Shown: positions 24,102 through 31,680 of the stretch, one piece after another | How positions within the stretch are numbered: position 1 is the first letter of the stretch | How the letters are laid out: each line of letters starts with the position of its first letter | NCBI GenBank assembly: GCA_045600945.1 | Contig: JAZRYX010000056.1 | Span: forward strand, 1-37,792 | Source of the DNA: Darwinimomas sp045600945 | Lineage (GTDB): Bacteria; Bacillota; Clostridia; Lachnospirales; Lachnospiraceae | Length of the DNA stretch: 37,792 bases | Direction: 5' to 3' | Position numbers and translations under genes: made by a program | The notes under the pieces: model-generated | What the model was told of the DNA's origin: nothing | Seen by the model: the letters and a program-made list of their open reading frames with translations, nothing else | Databases searched by the model: none

Positions 24102-25199
24102 TTATACGTTAAATCTGAATAAAATGACGTCTCCGTCCTGAACTATGTATTCCTTGCCTTCCAGCCTCATGAGACCTTTTTCCTTGGCTGCATTGGATGA
24201 ACCGCACTCAACCAGGTCTTTGTAGTTGATAACCTCCGCCCTGATAAAGCCTCTTTCGAAGTCCGTGTGTATCTTTCCCGCTGCCTGCGGTGCCTTGGTA
24301 CTTTTTTTGATGGTCCATGCTCTTGTCTCATCCTCTCCCGTCGTAAGGAAAGATAACAGTCCCAGAAGATCATAACTGGCTGAAATCAGCTTATCAAGAC
24401 CTGACTTGGTTATTCCGAGCGCATCGAGATATTCTGCTTTCTCCTCATCGGAAAGTTCCGCTATGTCTGCCTCGATGGATGCACAGATGACAAAAACTTT
24501 TGAGTCATGTTCTTCTGCATACTTTCTCACTGCCTGAACATGCGGATTTGACGCCCCGTCGTCAGCCAGATCGTCCTCTGAAACATTTGCCGCATATATT
24601 ACCGGCTTGGATGTAAGAAGGCACAGTGAGCTTACAAAGGCCATTATATCGGCATCGTCATTCTTGTATACTATTGCAGGTTCCCCGCTCTCAAGGATCT
24701 CCCTGATGTCATTCAGTATCTCAAGTTCCTTTTTTGCACCCTTATCATTCATAGCTGACTTGGTGGTCTTGGCTATACGACGCTCTAGAACTTCCAGATC
24801 CGAGAATATAAGTTCCAAATTGATAGTCTCTATGTCTCTGAGCGGATCCACGCTTCCGTCTACATGAATTACATTTGTATCTTCAAAGCAGCGTACTACG
24901 TGTACGATGGCATCGCACTCACGGATATTACCGAGGAACTGGTTTCCCAGACCTTCACCTTTGCTGGCTCCTTTAACAAGCCCGGCAATATCTACAAACT
25001 CTATCGTAGCCGGAGTGACCTTCTTCGACTTGTGAAGATCTCCGAGAACTTTAAGCCTGTCATCCGGTACTGCAACCACACCGATATTGGGGTCGATCGT
25101 ACAGAAGGGATAATTGGCGCTTGCTGCACCTGCCTTGGTAAGTGAATTAAACAATGTGGACTTACCGACATTCGGTAATCCTACGATTCCCAGTTTCAT
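24102..25199 (-). CDS. ychF: Redox-regulated ATPase YchF (Obg-like, OLA1 type)
   Basis: A 365-residue ribosome-associated P-loop ATPase. The G1 motif GLPNVGKST is at 6-14, followed by YPFCTIDPNIG and DIAGLVKGASKGEGLGN; the G4 motif is the non-canonical NVSE that allows ATP binding; a TGS domain with AAGKIHTDFERGFIRAEV closes the protein. AAGGAG lies about 10 bases before the ATG. Single-gene unit with its own promoter and terminator. Confidence 0.97.
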   Translation of the reverse strand: MKLGIVGLPNVGKSTLFNSLTKAGAASANYPFCTIDPNIGVVAVPDDRLKVLGDLHKSKKVTPATIEFVDIAGLVKGASKGEGLGNQFLGNIRECDAIVHVVRCFEDTNVIHVDGSVDPLRDIETINLELIFSDLEVLERRIAKTTKSAMNDKGAKKELEILNDIREILESGEPAIVYKNDDADIMAFVSSLCLLTSKPVIYAANVSEDDLADDGASNPHVQAVRKYAEEHDSKVFVICASIEADIAELSDEEKAEYLDALGITKSGLDKLISASYDLLGLLSFLTTGEDETRAWTIKKSTKAPQAAGKIHTDFERGFIRAEVINYKDLVECGSSNAAKEKGLMRLEGKEYIVQDGDVILFRFNV

Positions 25200-25235
25200 G
25201 ATACACGGTCTCCTTTATCATTTCACATAGAAAGA

Positions 25236-25264
25236 ATAATATCACATCCTTTGGCTGTTGTACA
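25236..25264 (-). promoter_or_regulatory. ychF promoter with extended -10
   Basis: On the minus strand -35-like TGTACA (25264-25259), a 17-base spacer and TATTAT (25241-25236) preceded by TGA, an extended -10. Start near 25229, leader about 30 bases. No hairpin terminator is visible for the CotH gene just upstream. Confidence 0.55.
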
Positions 25265-25278
25265 TATAACTGTCTTCC

Positions 25279-26865
25279 TTATTCATCATGCTTGATCTGT
25301 TTTCTTCCTTCTCCTCCGGGCAGATCATCCTTATGTCCGTTATTCATGGTTCCCATATCTGATATGTTCAGGTCATCTGCGTCAACAGGTGTATAGTCGC
25401 CGCCCAGCTGGTTTTTAACGGCCTTACCTCTTAAAGCAACATATTGTTTCAGTGTCTCTGTGCCCTTTTCAAAATCTTCGGTCGTACAGAACTTCGTCGG
25501 ATCTTTTTCGACATACGGTCGTATCATATCAGCCGTATCACCAATCATCCTTTCAAGTTTTTCTCCGTCAATCCATTCCTTAATAAACTTTGCATAGAGT
25601 TCGTGGTATTTCCCGGTATATGTCTTATCTGAAAGTATCCATCCGAACATGGGTCTGTCATCAACATCCCCGTCAGAGACCAGACCATCTACCGGAGCAT
25701 TGATTGATTCGCTCGCATCTCTGCCCTGGAATGTTCCGAATGCCAGATTGTAATCCCACGGAATCATACTGAGCTTTCCCTCCTTTTCGTGAAGATAGTA
25801 ATTATGAATCATGCTTCCGGTATAACTGTCTCCGTTTACCACGAAATTGTGTACCACGAAATATTTCAGTACTTCATCCATCTCCAGTGTATCTTCAAGA
25901 TCTGTATATTCGTTCAGTTTCTTTAGTGATTGTATGAGCTTTTCCTTGTCCTTATCCGATATGTCTGTCTTTGCATTGTTAAATATATTAGAGTAACTGT
26001 CCGGATCGTCATCAATGTACTTCAGTTTGACATCATCCTGTCCCTTGCCTCCGAATCCTTCCCGTCGTTTCGAGGATTCTTCAGCTTCACGCAAGTCAGG
26101 CATCGGCGGTCTCTCGCCTTTTTTGAAATCAGGCATCTGTTTTCTCTCATCTCCTTTATCATTAATATGCCGCTCATCATCTTCCCGCGCGAAGCCTTGC
26201 ATTTTCTCCATATCAAAGTTTCTGCCGTTTCCGGGGCCGCCTCCGAAATCCATACTGTCGGGTTTGTAGAGTTCTCCTGATTTCGAGCCGTAGTTTCTCT
26301 CAAGGAAACTGTCCTCTACTCCTTCAACAGCCAGATACAATCCCCAGTCCTCACCATTGACCTTAATATACGCATAACTGCAAAGCGGGGCATCAGCTCC
26401 GAAATCAGCCATCATCTGATATGTGAGATAATCCTTCATCATCGTATTATCCTGAATCAGGTTGTTAAGACACAGTTTGTCGAGGCCGTGGTAAGTTTTC
26501 CCGTCTTCATAATGGTCAAATTCGACCTTGAAACTGTATCGCTGACTTCCCATGTTCCTGACATTTCTTAATGATGTATCACCCTTGCCTCTCAGTCCGA
26601 CATTGCCGATTTTTTCTCCGTCAATCAGCAGAGTGCAAGGTGAATACTCCTCGCTCTCACAGTCTTCGATAAAACCGTCCCAGTCATCCATGACTATATC
26701 TATTGAATGAACTTTGTCGTTACTGAAGAGACGTTCTTCATATCCTATTGTTTTCCCTTTGCCGGTAAGATTCGGTTTATATAATGACATGAATATTATG
26801 GTGATGATGAGCACTATCGCGATGATGGCAATACATATTTTATCTATATGCCTGCTTGTTGACAT
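25279..26865 (-). CDS. CotH-like kinase family protein, membrane-anchored
   Basis: A 528-residue protein with one N-terminal membrane helix at about 9-28 and a large outer part. CotH kinases of Bacillus phosphorylate spore coat proteins; here the same fold elements are visible: GEKIGNVGLRGKGDTS at 83-98, the helix region LNNLIQDNTMMKDYL at 133-147, and the catalytic-loop region HNFVVNGDSYTGSMIHNYYL (339-358) with IPWDYNLAFG at 368-377, whose aspartate should bind metal. Residues 207-280 are a charged, low-complexity insert rich in G, D, K, P and M. The anchor suggests action at the cell surface rather than a spore coat. Third gene of VTC-DUF4956-CotH, 10 bases after DUF4956. Substrate unknown. 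Confidence 0.88.
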   Translation of the reverse strand: MSTSRHIDKICIAIIAIVLIITIIFMSLYKPNLTGKGKTIGYEERLFSNDKVHSIDIVMDDWDGFIEDCESEEYSPCTLLIDGEKIGNVGLRGKGDTSLRNVRNMGSQRYSFKVEFDHYEDGKTYHGLDKLCLNNLIQDNTMMKDYLTYQMMADFGADAPLCSYAYIKVNGEDWGLYLAVEGVEDSFLERNYGSKSGELYKPDSMDFGGGPGNGRNFDMEKMQGFAREDDERHINDKGDERKQMPDFKKGERPPMPDLREAEESSKRREGFGGKGQDDVKLKYIDDDPDSYSNIFNNAKTDISDKDKEKLIQSLKKLNEYTDLEDTLEMDEVLKYFVVHNFVVNGDSYTGSMIHNYYLHEKEGKLSMIPWDYNLAFGTFQGRDASESINAPVDGLVSDGDVDDRPMFGWILSDKTYTGKYHELYAKFIKEWIDGEKLERMIGDTADMIRPYVEKDPTKFCTTEDFEKGTETLKQYVALRGKAVKNQLGGDYTPVDADDLNISDMGTMNNGHKDDLPGGEGRKQIKHDE

Positions 26866-26875
26866 GGCTCTCTCC

Positions 26876-27547
26876 TTATCCCATGTAATCTCCGTTGTAA
26901 CTTACAAGAACAGCGCTTTTTACTCCTTCCATTTCGGATATGGTGTTCACGAAATCCGTACTGTCATCCTTTAGGCGAATTTCATAATTGATTTCTATAA
27001 GATGTTCCTGTACTGATTTCGACTTGATGACACATTTTTCCGTATTTGTTTTTATATAGTTTTCCGCAGCTTCTTCTGAATCGCGGTTCTCACAGACTAT
27101 TACAGCTATATACGGATTTCTGCCCGGTTTTCTGTTTACGAAAACATGCAGGATGACTCCTATGATAACACTGCCGATTACAGCCAGCGGAATAAAACCT
27201 GCTGCAAGAACTATGCCCACAGCTATGGACCAGAAAAGAAATGCTATATCAAGCGGTTCCTTAATTGCGGTACGGAAACGGACGATGGATAAGGCACCGA
27301 CCATACCGAGTGATAAGACTACATTCGACGTTACCGCCAGGATGACAAGTGAGGTGATCATGGTAAGTGCAATGAGCGTTACACCGAACGATGATGAATA
27401 CATAACGCCTTGATATGTCTTCTTGTATACAAAAAAGATAAAAAGTCCTGTTCCGAAAGCAAGCAGCATAGTCAGAATCATATCAACCGGACTTACTGCC
27501 GTTACATTCTCCAGAAAGCTTGATTTAAAGATATCATTGAAAGTCAT
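26876..27547 (-). CDS. DUF4956 membrane protein
   Basis: A 223-residue protein with about four membrane helices in the first 135 residues and a soluble C-terminal domain of about 85 residues with an ACT-like alternation of strands and helices. The central GALSIVRFRTAIKEP motif is the hallmark of DUF4956 as I recall it. Function is unknown. It lies between the VTC protein (24 bases upstream) and the CotH kinase (10 bases downstream), an arrangement that recurs in Firmicutes, so it may form a channel or complex with them. AGGAG lies 10 bases before the ATG. Confidence 0.88.
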   Translation of the reverse strand: MTFNDIFKSSFLENVTAVSPVDMILTMLLAFGTGLFIFFVYKKTYQGVMYSSSFGVTLIALTMITSLVILAVTSNVVLSLGMVGALSIVRFRTAIKEPLDIAFLFWSIAVGIVLAAGFIPLAVIGSVIIGVILHVFVNRKPGRNPYIAVIVCENRDSEEAAENYIKTNTEKCVIKSKSVQEHLIEINYEIRLKDDSTDFVNTISEMEGVKSAVLVSYNGDYMG

Positions 27548-27571
27548 TGTATTATTTCTCCTTATATTTTA

Positions 27572-28243
27572 TTAACCGTAAATCCGGCATTGTGCATATT
27601 TTGAAAATGACGATACACGTCTGTTGGGAAGTGATACTGCATCCCTTATGATATCCGGAAGGAACTCATCCCACTTCACTTCAAAAATGATTATCGGATC
27701 TCCTGCCGGAACCGTCACGGTATCCGGATTCAGAAAATCCGTTTTATGTATTCCCGTCCTTATGTCATAATCTATAGTCGCTCTGACATTACCTGCCGGG
27801 AAGACATATGCTCTACGTGTATAATCCACTATAGTTTTTGGGGCAAGCCTCTCGGATTTCATCTTGACATACAGTTCCAGGCATAACGGATCTCCTCGCT
27901 CTTGCATCCATCCTATATCTCCGTCAACCGTCCTTTGTGCATCATCCGCAGTTATTACGCAGTCATATTTGGAAGACAGCCCTCCGAACTTACATTTCTT
28001 CTCAAGGACGATATATGATTTATCGCCGTTGTAATATCGTATTCTGTATTTTTCTCTGATATTCACTCCGTCTGTTTTTTCTCTGAGCGCTTTATCCGAA
28101 GGTGTATCGAAATACAAACTTCGTATAGTATATCTGCCGTCAATCGTGTGCTTATCTGTTTTCATGACTGATGAAAGACGTGATTTTAGCACCAGATAAT
28201 CCGCGTAATTTATCTCATGCTTCCATTCATGTCGAAACTCCAT
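27572..28243 (-). CDS. VTC-domain (polyphosphate polymerase-like) protein
   Basis: A 223-residue protein of the VTC family, a triphosphate tunnel fold which in yeast Vtc4 makes polyphosphate from ATP. Tunnel residues are visible: KHE at 8-10, RSLYFDT at 41-47, the alternating basic strand REKYRIRYY at 63-71, LEKKCKF at 80-86 and the C-terminal FEVKWDEFLP. There is no membrane segment, so the DUF4956 protein would supply the membrane part. AAGGAGG lies 7 bases before the ATG. It follows the histidine kinase terminator, so the cassette probably has its own promoter in 28244-28302, but none is convincing. Polymerase activity is an inference from the fold. Confidence 0.88.
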   Translation of the reverse strand: MEFRHEWKHEINYADYLVLKSRLSSVMKTDKHTIDGRYTIRSLYFDTPSDKALREKTDGVNIREKYRIRYYNGDKSYIVLEKKCKFGGLSSKYDCVITADDAQRTVDGDIGWMQERGDPLCLELYVKMKSERLAPKTIVDYTRRAYVFPAGNVRATIDYDIRTGIHKTDFLNPDTVTVPAGDPIIIFEVKWDEFLPDIIRDAVSLPNRRVSSFSKYAQCRIYG

Positions 28244-28302
28244 CGTAATCCTCCTTTCCGGATTTCTGAAATAATGATAGTGAACGAGACTTAAATTTAC
28301 AT

Positions 28303-28339
28303 AAAAAAAAACGGATGAAAAGCATAAAACTTTTCATCC
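28303..28339 (-). terminator. Terminator after the two-component system
   Basis: A perfect 10-bp stem, GGATGAAAAG with CTTTTCATCC and a 7-base loop (28313-28339), is followed by nine T residues on the minus strand (28311-28303). It separates the kinase gene from the VTC cassette. Confidence 0.9.
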
Positions 28340-28356
28340 TGGAAAAGAGGGGCCTC

Positions 28357-29601
28357 TTACTGAGGTAAAGATATAGAAAGCTGAAACTCATATAAATCGT
28401 TGGCTGAGGCGGTGATTGTTCCGTTATGTGTCCTCACTATAGTTTCTGCAATAGACAGCCCTAGTCCATGACCTTCCGCATGTATGTTTCCTGCATCTCC
28501 GGTACGGTAAAATCTTTCGAAGACATGTTTCATATCTTCTTCATTTAACTTATCTGCTGTTGAATTTACTACCGACAGAGCAACGTTCTTTCTTTTTTTC
28601 TCCAATATGATTTTTACATATCCTCCGGCATCGACATACTTAAATGCATTTTCCAATATTATGGACACCAATTGCTCCATTGAATCAGGATAAGCTGCTA
28701 TGGTTATATCGGGTTCTGTCTGAATCATATATTCGATATTTTTTGTCGCTGCATAAGCCTTAAATGTGTCTGCAACCTCCCGAACAACATCTGATAGCGG
28801 CATCGATACCTTTGGAATCATATTATCTGTTTCTTCCATCTTGGAAAGAGTAATAAGCTTATTTGTAAGATCAGACAGTTTTTTGACCTGATACTTTATA
28901 TCTCGTATTTCTTCCTGTTCGTCTTCGTTTTCCAAAAGATCCACATTAGCATTTATGATTGTAAGCGGAGTCTTGATCTCATGTCCTGCATTTGAAATAA
29001 AACGTTTTTGTTTTTCATAGCTTTCGGCAATCGGTCGTACTATATTTCCTGCCATGCACATGAAAAACAAGAAAACTATCAGACATCCGAGGACTCCTAC
29101 CGCTATGCTTATCCATAGGAAAGAATAAAAGGCTTCCAGTTTTCTTCCGCAATCAAGAAAAAGTAATGTCGTGATTCCTTTATTCTCCGTCTTATCGAAT
29201 CTGAATTTATCTATAAATCCTCTGTCCCTCCTGCTTGACATGGCTTTGGAAATATAATTTTCGATGGAATCTTTATCAACTGAGATGATTCTTGAGAGGT
29301 TGACTTCAACCGGCGTACCGTCGGCATTTATCTTTACAAAAAAAGATCTTGCTTCATAGGGGACTTCAGGGGACATACCTCTTGGAAGAAAATCTCTCAT
29401 ACCGCCTTTCGGTTTTGCCGGAGGTTTTTCTTCATTCCAGAACTGTATCTCCTGACGCTTAAGTACATCCAGTATGTTATCACATTCTCTGACAACTGAT
29501 GCATAGTTCACAAGGTTCATTATTAAAACAAGAACCATCATAAGTAAAACAATGGAAACAGTCGCAAGGACGGTTAGTTTCTTTTTGAGTTTATTAATCA
29601 T
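28357..29601 (-). CDS. Membrane sensor histidine kinase
   Basis: A 414-residue sensor: membrane helices at about 11-33 and 162-184 enclose an outside domain of about 130 residues; then a short linker, the H-box NAGHEIKTPLTI with H207, an N-box ILENAFKYVDAGG and G-box GHGLGLSIAETIV. It should autophosphorylate and pass phosphate to the response regulator encoded just before it. The start at 29601 (MINKLKKKL) is chosen because GGAGG lies 6-7 bases upstream; it overlaps the regulator's end by 8 bases. The outside domain begins with a proline-rich stretch and gives no clue to the signal. The VTC/DUF4956/CotH cassette directly downstream is a plausible target. Confidence 0.93.
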   Translation of the reverse strand: MINKLKKKLTVLATVSIVLLMMVLVLIMNLVNYASVVRECDNILDVLKRQEIQFWNEEKPPAKPKGGMRDFLPRGMSPEVPYEARSFFVKINADGTPVEVNLSRIISVDKDSIENYISKAMSSRRDRGFIDKFRFDKTENKGITTLLFLDCGRKLEAFYSFLWISIAVGVLGCLIVFLFFMCMAGNIVRPIAESYEKQKRFISNAGHEIKTPLTIINANVDLLENEDEQEEIRDIKYQVKKLSDLTNKLITLSKMEETDNMIPKVSMPLSDVVREVADTFKAYAATKNIEYMIQTEPDITIAAYPDSMEQLVSIILENAFKYVDAGGYVKIILEKKRKNVALSVVNSTADKLNEEDMKHVFERFYRTGDAGNIHAEGHGLGLSIAETIVRTHNGTITASANDLYEFQLSISLPQ

Positions 29602-30268
29602 TGCAGCCCTCCAGGGAATAACCCGAATTTCGGAATGCTTTGATTTGAACATCGGCATTAAGAGCCTTCAATTTCCTGCGCAAGTATGATATATACACCC
29701 AGACGACATTCATTTCAGAGTCACTGTCATATCCCCATATCTTCTCCATAATTCTTTCGGTCGGAATGATTATATTCGGATTTGATATAAACAGTTCCAT
29801 TAACTGATATTCTTTATTTGTCAGTCTGAAACTTCCCGTGGGTGATGCAAGTTCAAACTTTGTCCTGTCCAGCGTAATATTACCTGCTGTGATATGAACA
29901 TCCGTTTCGTTTTTTGATCTTGTAATCGATCTTATACGTGCAAGGAGTTCTCTTGAATCGAACGGTTTTGGCAGATAATCATTGGCACCGCTGTCCAGCC
30001 CCAGTACTCTGTCTTCGATTTCAGCCTTTGCCGTAAGCATAAGTACAGGAAGCTGTATGCCTTTTGCTCTTATTTTTTTAAGCAAGGTGATGCCGTCCAT
30101 CTTTGGCATCATAACATCCATTACTGCTGCGTCGTAGTCCCCGTTTTCAATATATGACAGAGCTTCCTCTCCGTCATATGCAGCATCTACAGAGTAATTG
30201 TTTTTCTCAAGAATCTTAACAATTACTTTTGATAGTGCTTTTTCATCTTCTACGAGCAATATACGCAT
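29594..30268 (-). CDS. OmpR-family response regulator
   Basis: A 224-residue DNA-binding response regulator. The receiver has the acidic pair ED at 8-9, phosphoacceptor D51 in VMDVMMP, and K101 in LPKPFD; the C-terminal winged helix ends with VWVYISYLRRKL and FRNSGYSLE. GAGAGG lies before the ATG. It is the first gene of the pair with the histidine kinase. The short upstream gap has an AT-rich TAAATAATATA stretch and a TTGGTT, a possible but weak promoter. Confidence 0.95.
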   Translation of the reverse strand: MRILLVEDEKALSKVIVKILEKNNYSVDAAYDGEEALSYIENGDYDAAVMDVMMPKMDGITLLKKIRAKGIQLPVLMLTAKAEIEDRVLGLDSGANDYLPKPFDSRELLARIRSITRSKNETDVHITAGNITLDRTKFELASPTGSFRLTNKEYQLMELFISNPNIIIPTERIMEKIWGYDSDSEMNVVWVYISYLRRKLKALNADVQIKAFRNSGYSLEGCND

Positions 30269-30318
30269 ATCGTCCTCTCTTTATATATTATTTATACTCT
30301 TGTTTCTTAAAACCAACT

Positions 30319-30353
30319 TAAAAATCCCATAGGACCCTGTCGTCTTATGGGAT
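30319..30353 (-). terminator. lgt terminator
   Basis: An 8-bp stem ATCCCATA with TATGGGAT (30353-30346 and 30331-30324) and a 14-base loop is followed by TTTTT on the minus strand. It lies 10 bases past the lgt stop and before the response regulator promoter region. The T-run is short, so termination may be partial. Confidence 0.65.
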
Positions 30354-30362
30354 CATGTTATG

Positions 30363-31235
30363 TTATTCGATATTTTTTGACTCAACTTTTTTTGACCTGA
30401 TCTTAAGAACAATAAACCCAACTATACCAAGGATAATGCAGATAACAGCCACTAACTGACTGACTCTGATGCCCGTATTGCCAAGCATGAGTGAGTCCGA
30501 TCTCAGTCCCTCAACTATGCCTCTCTCAAGTCCGTATAGTGCCAGATAGTAGCAGAAAACCTCTCCGTGAAATTTCTTATGCCTCTGCATCCAAAAAAGA
30601 AATACGAAAAGAAGCAGACACCATACGCTCTCGATCAGGAAAGTAGGGGTAACCTGTATGTACTGCGTTCCTCCTATGGTAAGCAAATGTTCCATGTGGT
30701 CTGCACCTATCATTCCCGGACTGACCTTTTCGAGTTTAAGCTGCATGGCGAGAAGTCCTTCTGTATATCTTCCGAATGCTTCCATATTGAAGAAATTGCC
30801 CCACCTGCCCATGGCCTGTGCCAGTGCCAGCTGAGGAATCATGGTATCAATCATCTGGAAGAAATCCAGCTTCTTTACGATACAGAATATTACCAGAGCA
30901 AGTATCGCGAAAATAACGGTTCCGTATATTGCCAGACCGCCGCTCCTTAAATTGAATATCTCAGCGAGGTTGTCCTTATAATAACTCCACTGAAAAACTA
31001 CATAATATATTCTGGCACCGATAACTCCCGCGATTACTCCGATGATTATATAGTCTGTGTAATCATCTTCCTTCTGACCTGTTCTTTTTGCCTCCTTCCA
31101 TGTGAGCAAAAGGCCTATTATGATACTCAGTCCTATAATGATTCCATAAAAAGCGATACTGAAATTACCGATCCAGATACAGTTTCTTAAATTTTGAATA
31201 TATATCCCTAAGTTGGGGAATCCTACATCATACAT
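30363..31235 (-). CDS. lgt: Prolipoprotein diacylglyceryl transferase
   Basis: A 290-residue membrane enzyme with about seven helices that attaches diacylglycerol to the cysteine of prolipoproteins. The Lgt signature GRWGNFFNMEAFG is present, along with the downstream RPTPxxE-like region TPTFLIESVW and GLERGIVEGLRSDSL. The start at 31235 (MYDVGFPNLG) is preferred: the ATG three codons earlier at 31244 lies inside a perfect TATAAT, and the predicted transcription start coincides with the 31235 ATG. No ribosome binding site precedes either ATG. It follows the DUF1292 gene and is closed by a hairpin. Confidence 0.94.
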   Translation of the reverse strand: MYDVGFPNLGIYIQNLRNCIWIGNFSIAFYGIIIGLSIIIGLLLTWKEAKRTGQKEDDYTDYIIIGVIAGVIGARIYYVVFQWSYYKDNLAEIFNLRSGGLAIYGTVIFAILALVIFCIVKKLDFFQMIDTMIPQLALAQAMGRWGNFFNMEAFGRYTEGLLAMQLKLEKVSPGMIGADHMEHLLTIGGTQYIQVTPTFLIESVWCLLLFVFLFWMQRHKKFHGEVFCYYLALYGLERGIVEGLRSDSLMLGNTGIRVSQLVAVICIILGIVGFIVLKIRSKKVESKNIE

Positions 31236-31242
31236 GTCTAGC

Positions 31243-31265
31243 ATTATATCATAAAAGTATTATTG
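31243..31265 (-). promoter_or_regulatory. lgt promoter with extended -10
   Basis: On the minus strand a perfect TATAAT (31248-31243) is preceded by TGA, making an extended -10; TTTTCA lies 17 bases upstream of it as a weak -35. The expected start at about 31236-31235 falls on the ATG chosen for lgt. Confidence 0.6.
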
Positions 31266-31287
31266 TGAAAATAAAAAGGGGATGCAA

Positions 31288-31602
31288 TCAATACGCATCC
31301 TCTTCATTCATACGGTTGCCTGTTGCAACCATTTCATTATATTCCTGTTCATCCAGTATCTCATCAAATGCTTCCGATACGATATCGTATTCCATATCTG
31401 ATTCGATATTTTCAAGATGAGGCTCACCATTTTCATCTTCGTTATATCTGTAGAGATACACTTCACTGTCGTCATCTCCGCCTTCAGGCATAACTGCGAT
31501 ATATTCGCGATCATCATCTCCTGCTTCGAAAATCATCAGCACCGTACACTCAATGGTTTCCCCGTTACCAAGGTCAATTGTTACCGTTGTCTCGTTGTCC
31601 AT
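31288..31602 (-). CDS. DUF1292 family acidic protein
   Basis: A 104-residue, strongly acidic soluble protein with DUF1292 features: an N-terminal ETTVTIDLGNGETIECTVL strand pair, then EYIAVMPEG, EVYLYRYNED, and a C-terminal helix with FDEILDEQEYNEM. Members are common in Clostridia near Holliday-junction resolvase or ribosomal genes and have no established function. The start at 31602 is chosen because GGAGGAG lies just upstream; the frame is open to 31614. It has its own strong promoter and may be cotranscribed with lgt. Confidence 0.88.
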   Translation of the reverse strand: MDNETTVTIDLGNGETIECTVLMIFEAGDDDREYIAVMPEGGDDDSEVYLYRYNEDENGEPHLENIESDMEYDIVSEAFDEILDEQEYNEMVATGNRMNEEDAY

Positions 31603-31635
31603 AATCTCCTCCAAAAGTTACAACTTTCAACTATG

Positions 31636-31664
31636 AATATATCACGCGTTTATGTCGTATGCAA
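31636..31664 (-). promoter_or_regulatory. Promoter of the DUF1292 gene
   Basis: On the minus strand TTGCAT (31664-31659), a 17-base spacer and TATATT (31641-31636). The start is near 31629, about 27 bases before the chosen ATG and well placed relative to its GGAGGAG. Confidence 0.7.
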
Positions 31665-31680
31665 TTAATAATTTTGTGTT

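Noticed and set aside
28244..28302. Promoter of the VTC cassette
   Set aside because: The gap is AT-rich with CATTAT and TATCAT sequences, but no -35 partner fits at 16-18 bases, so it is only mentioned.
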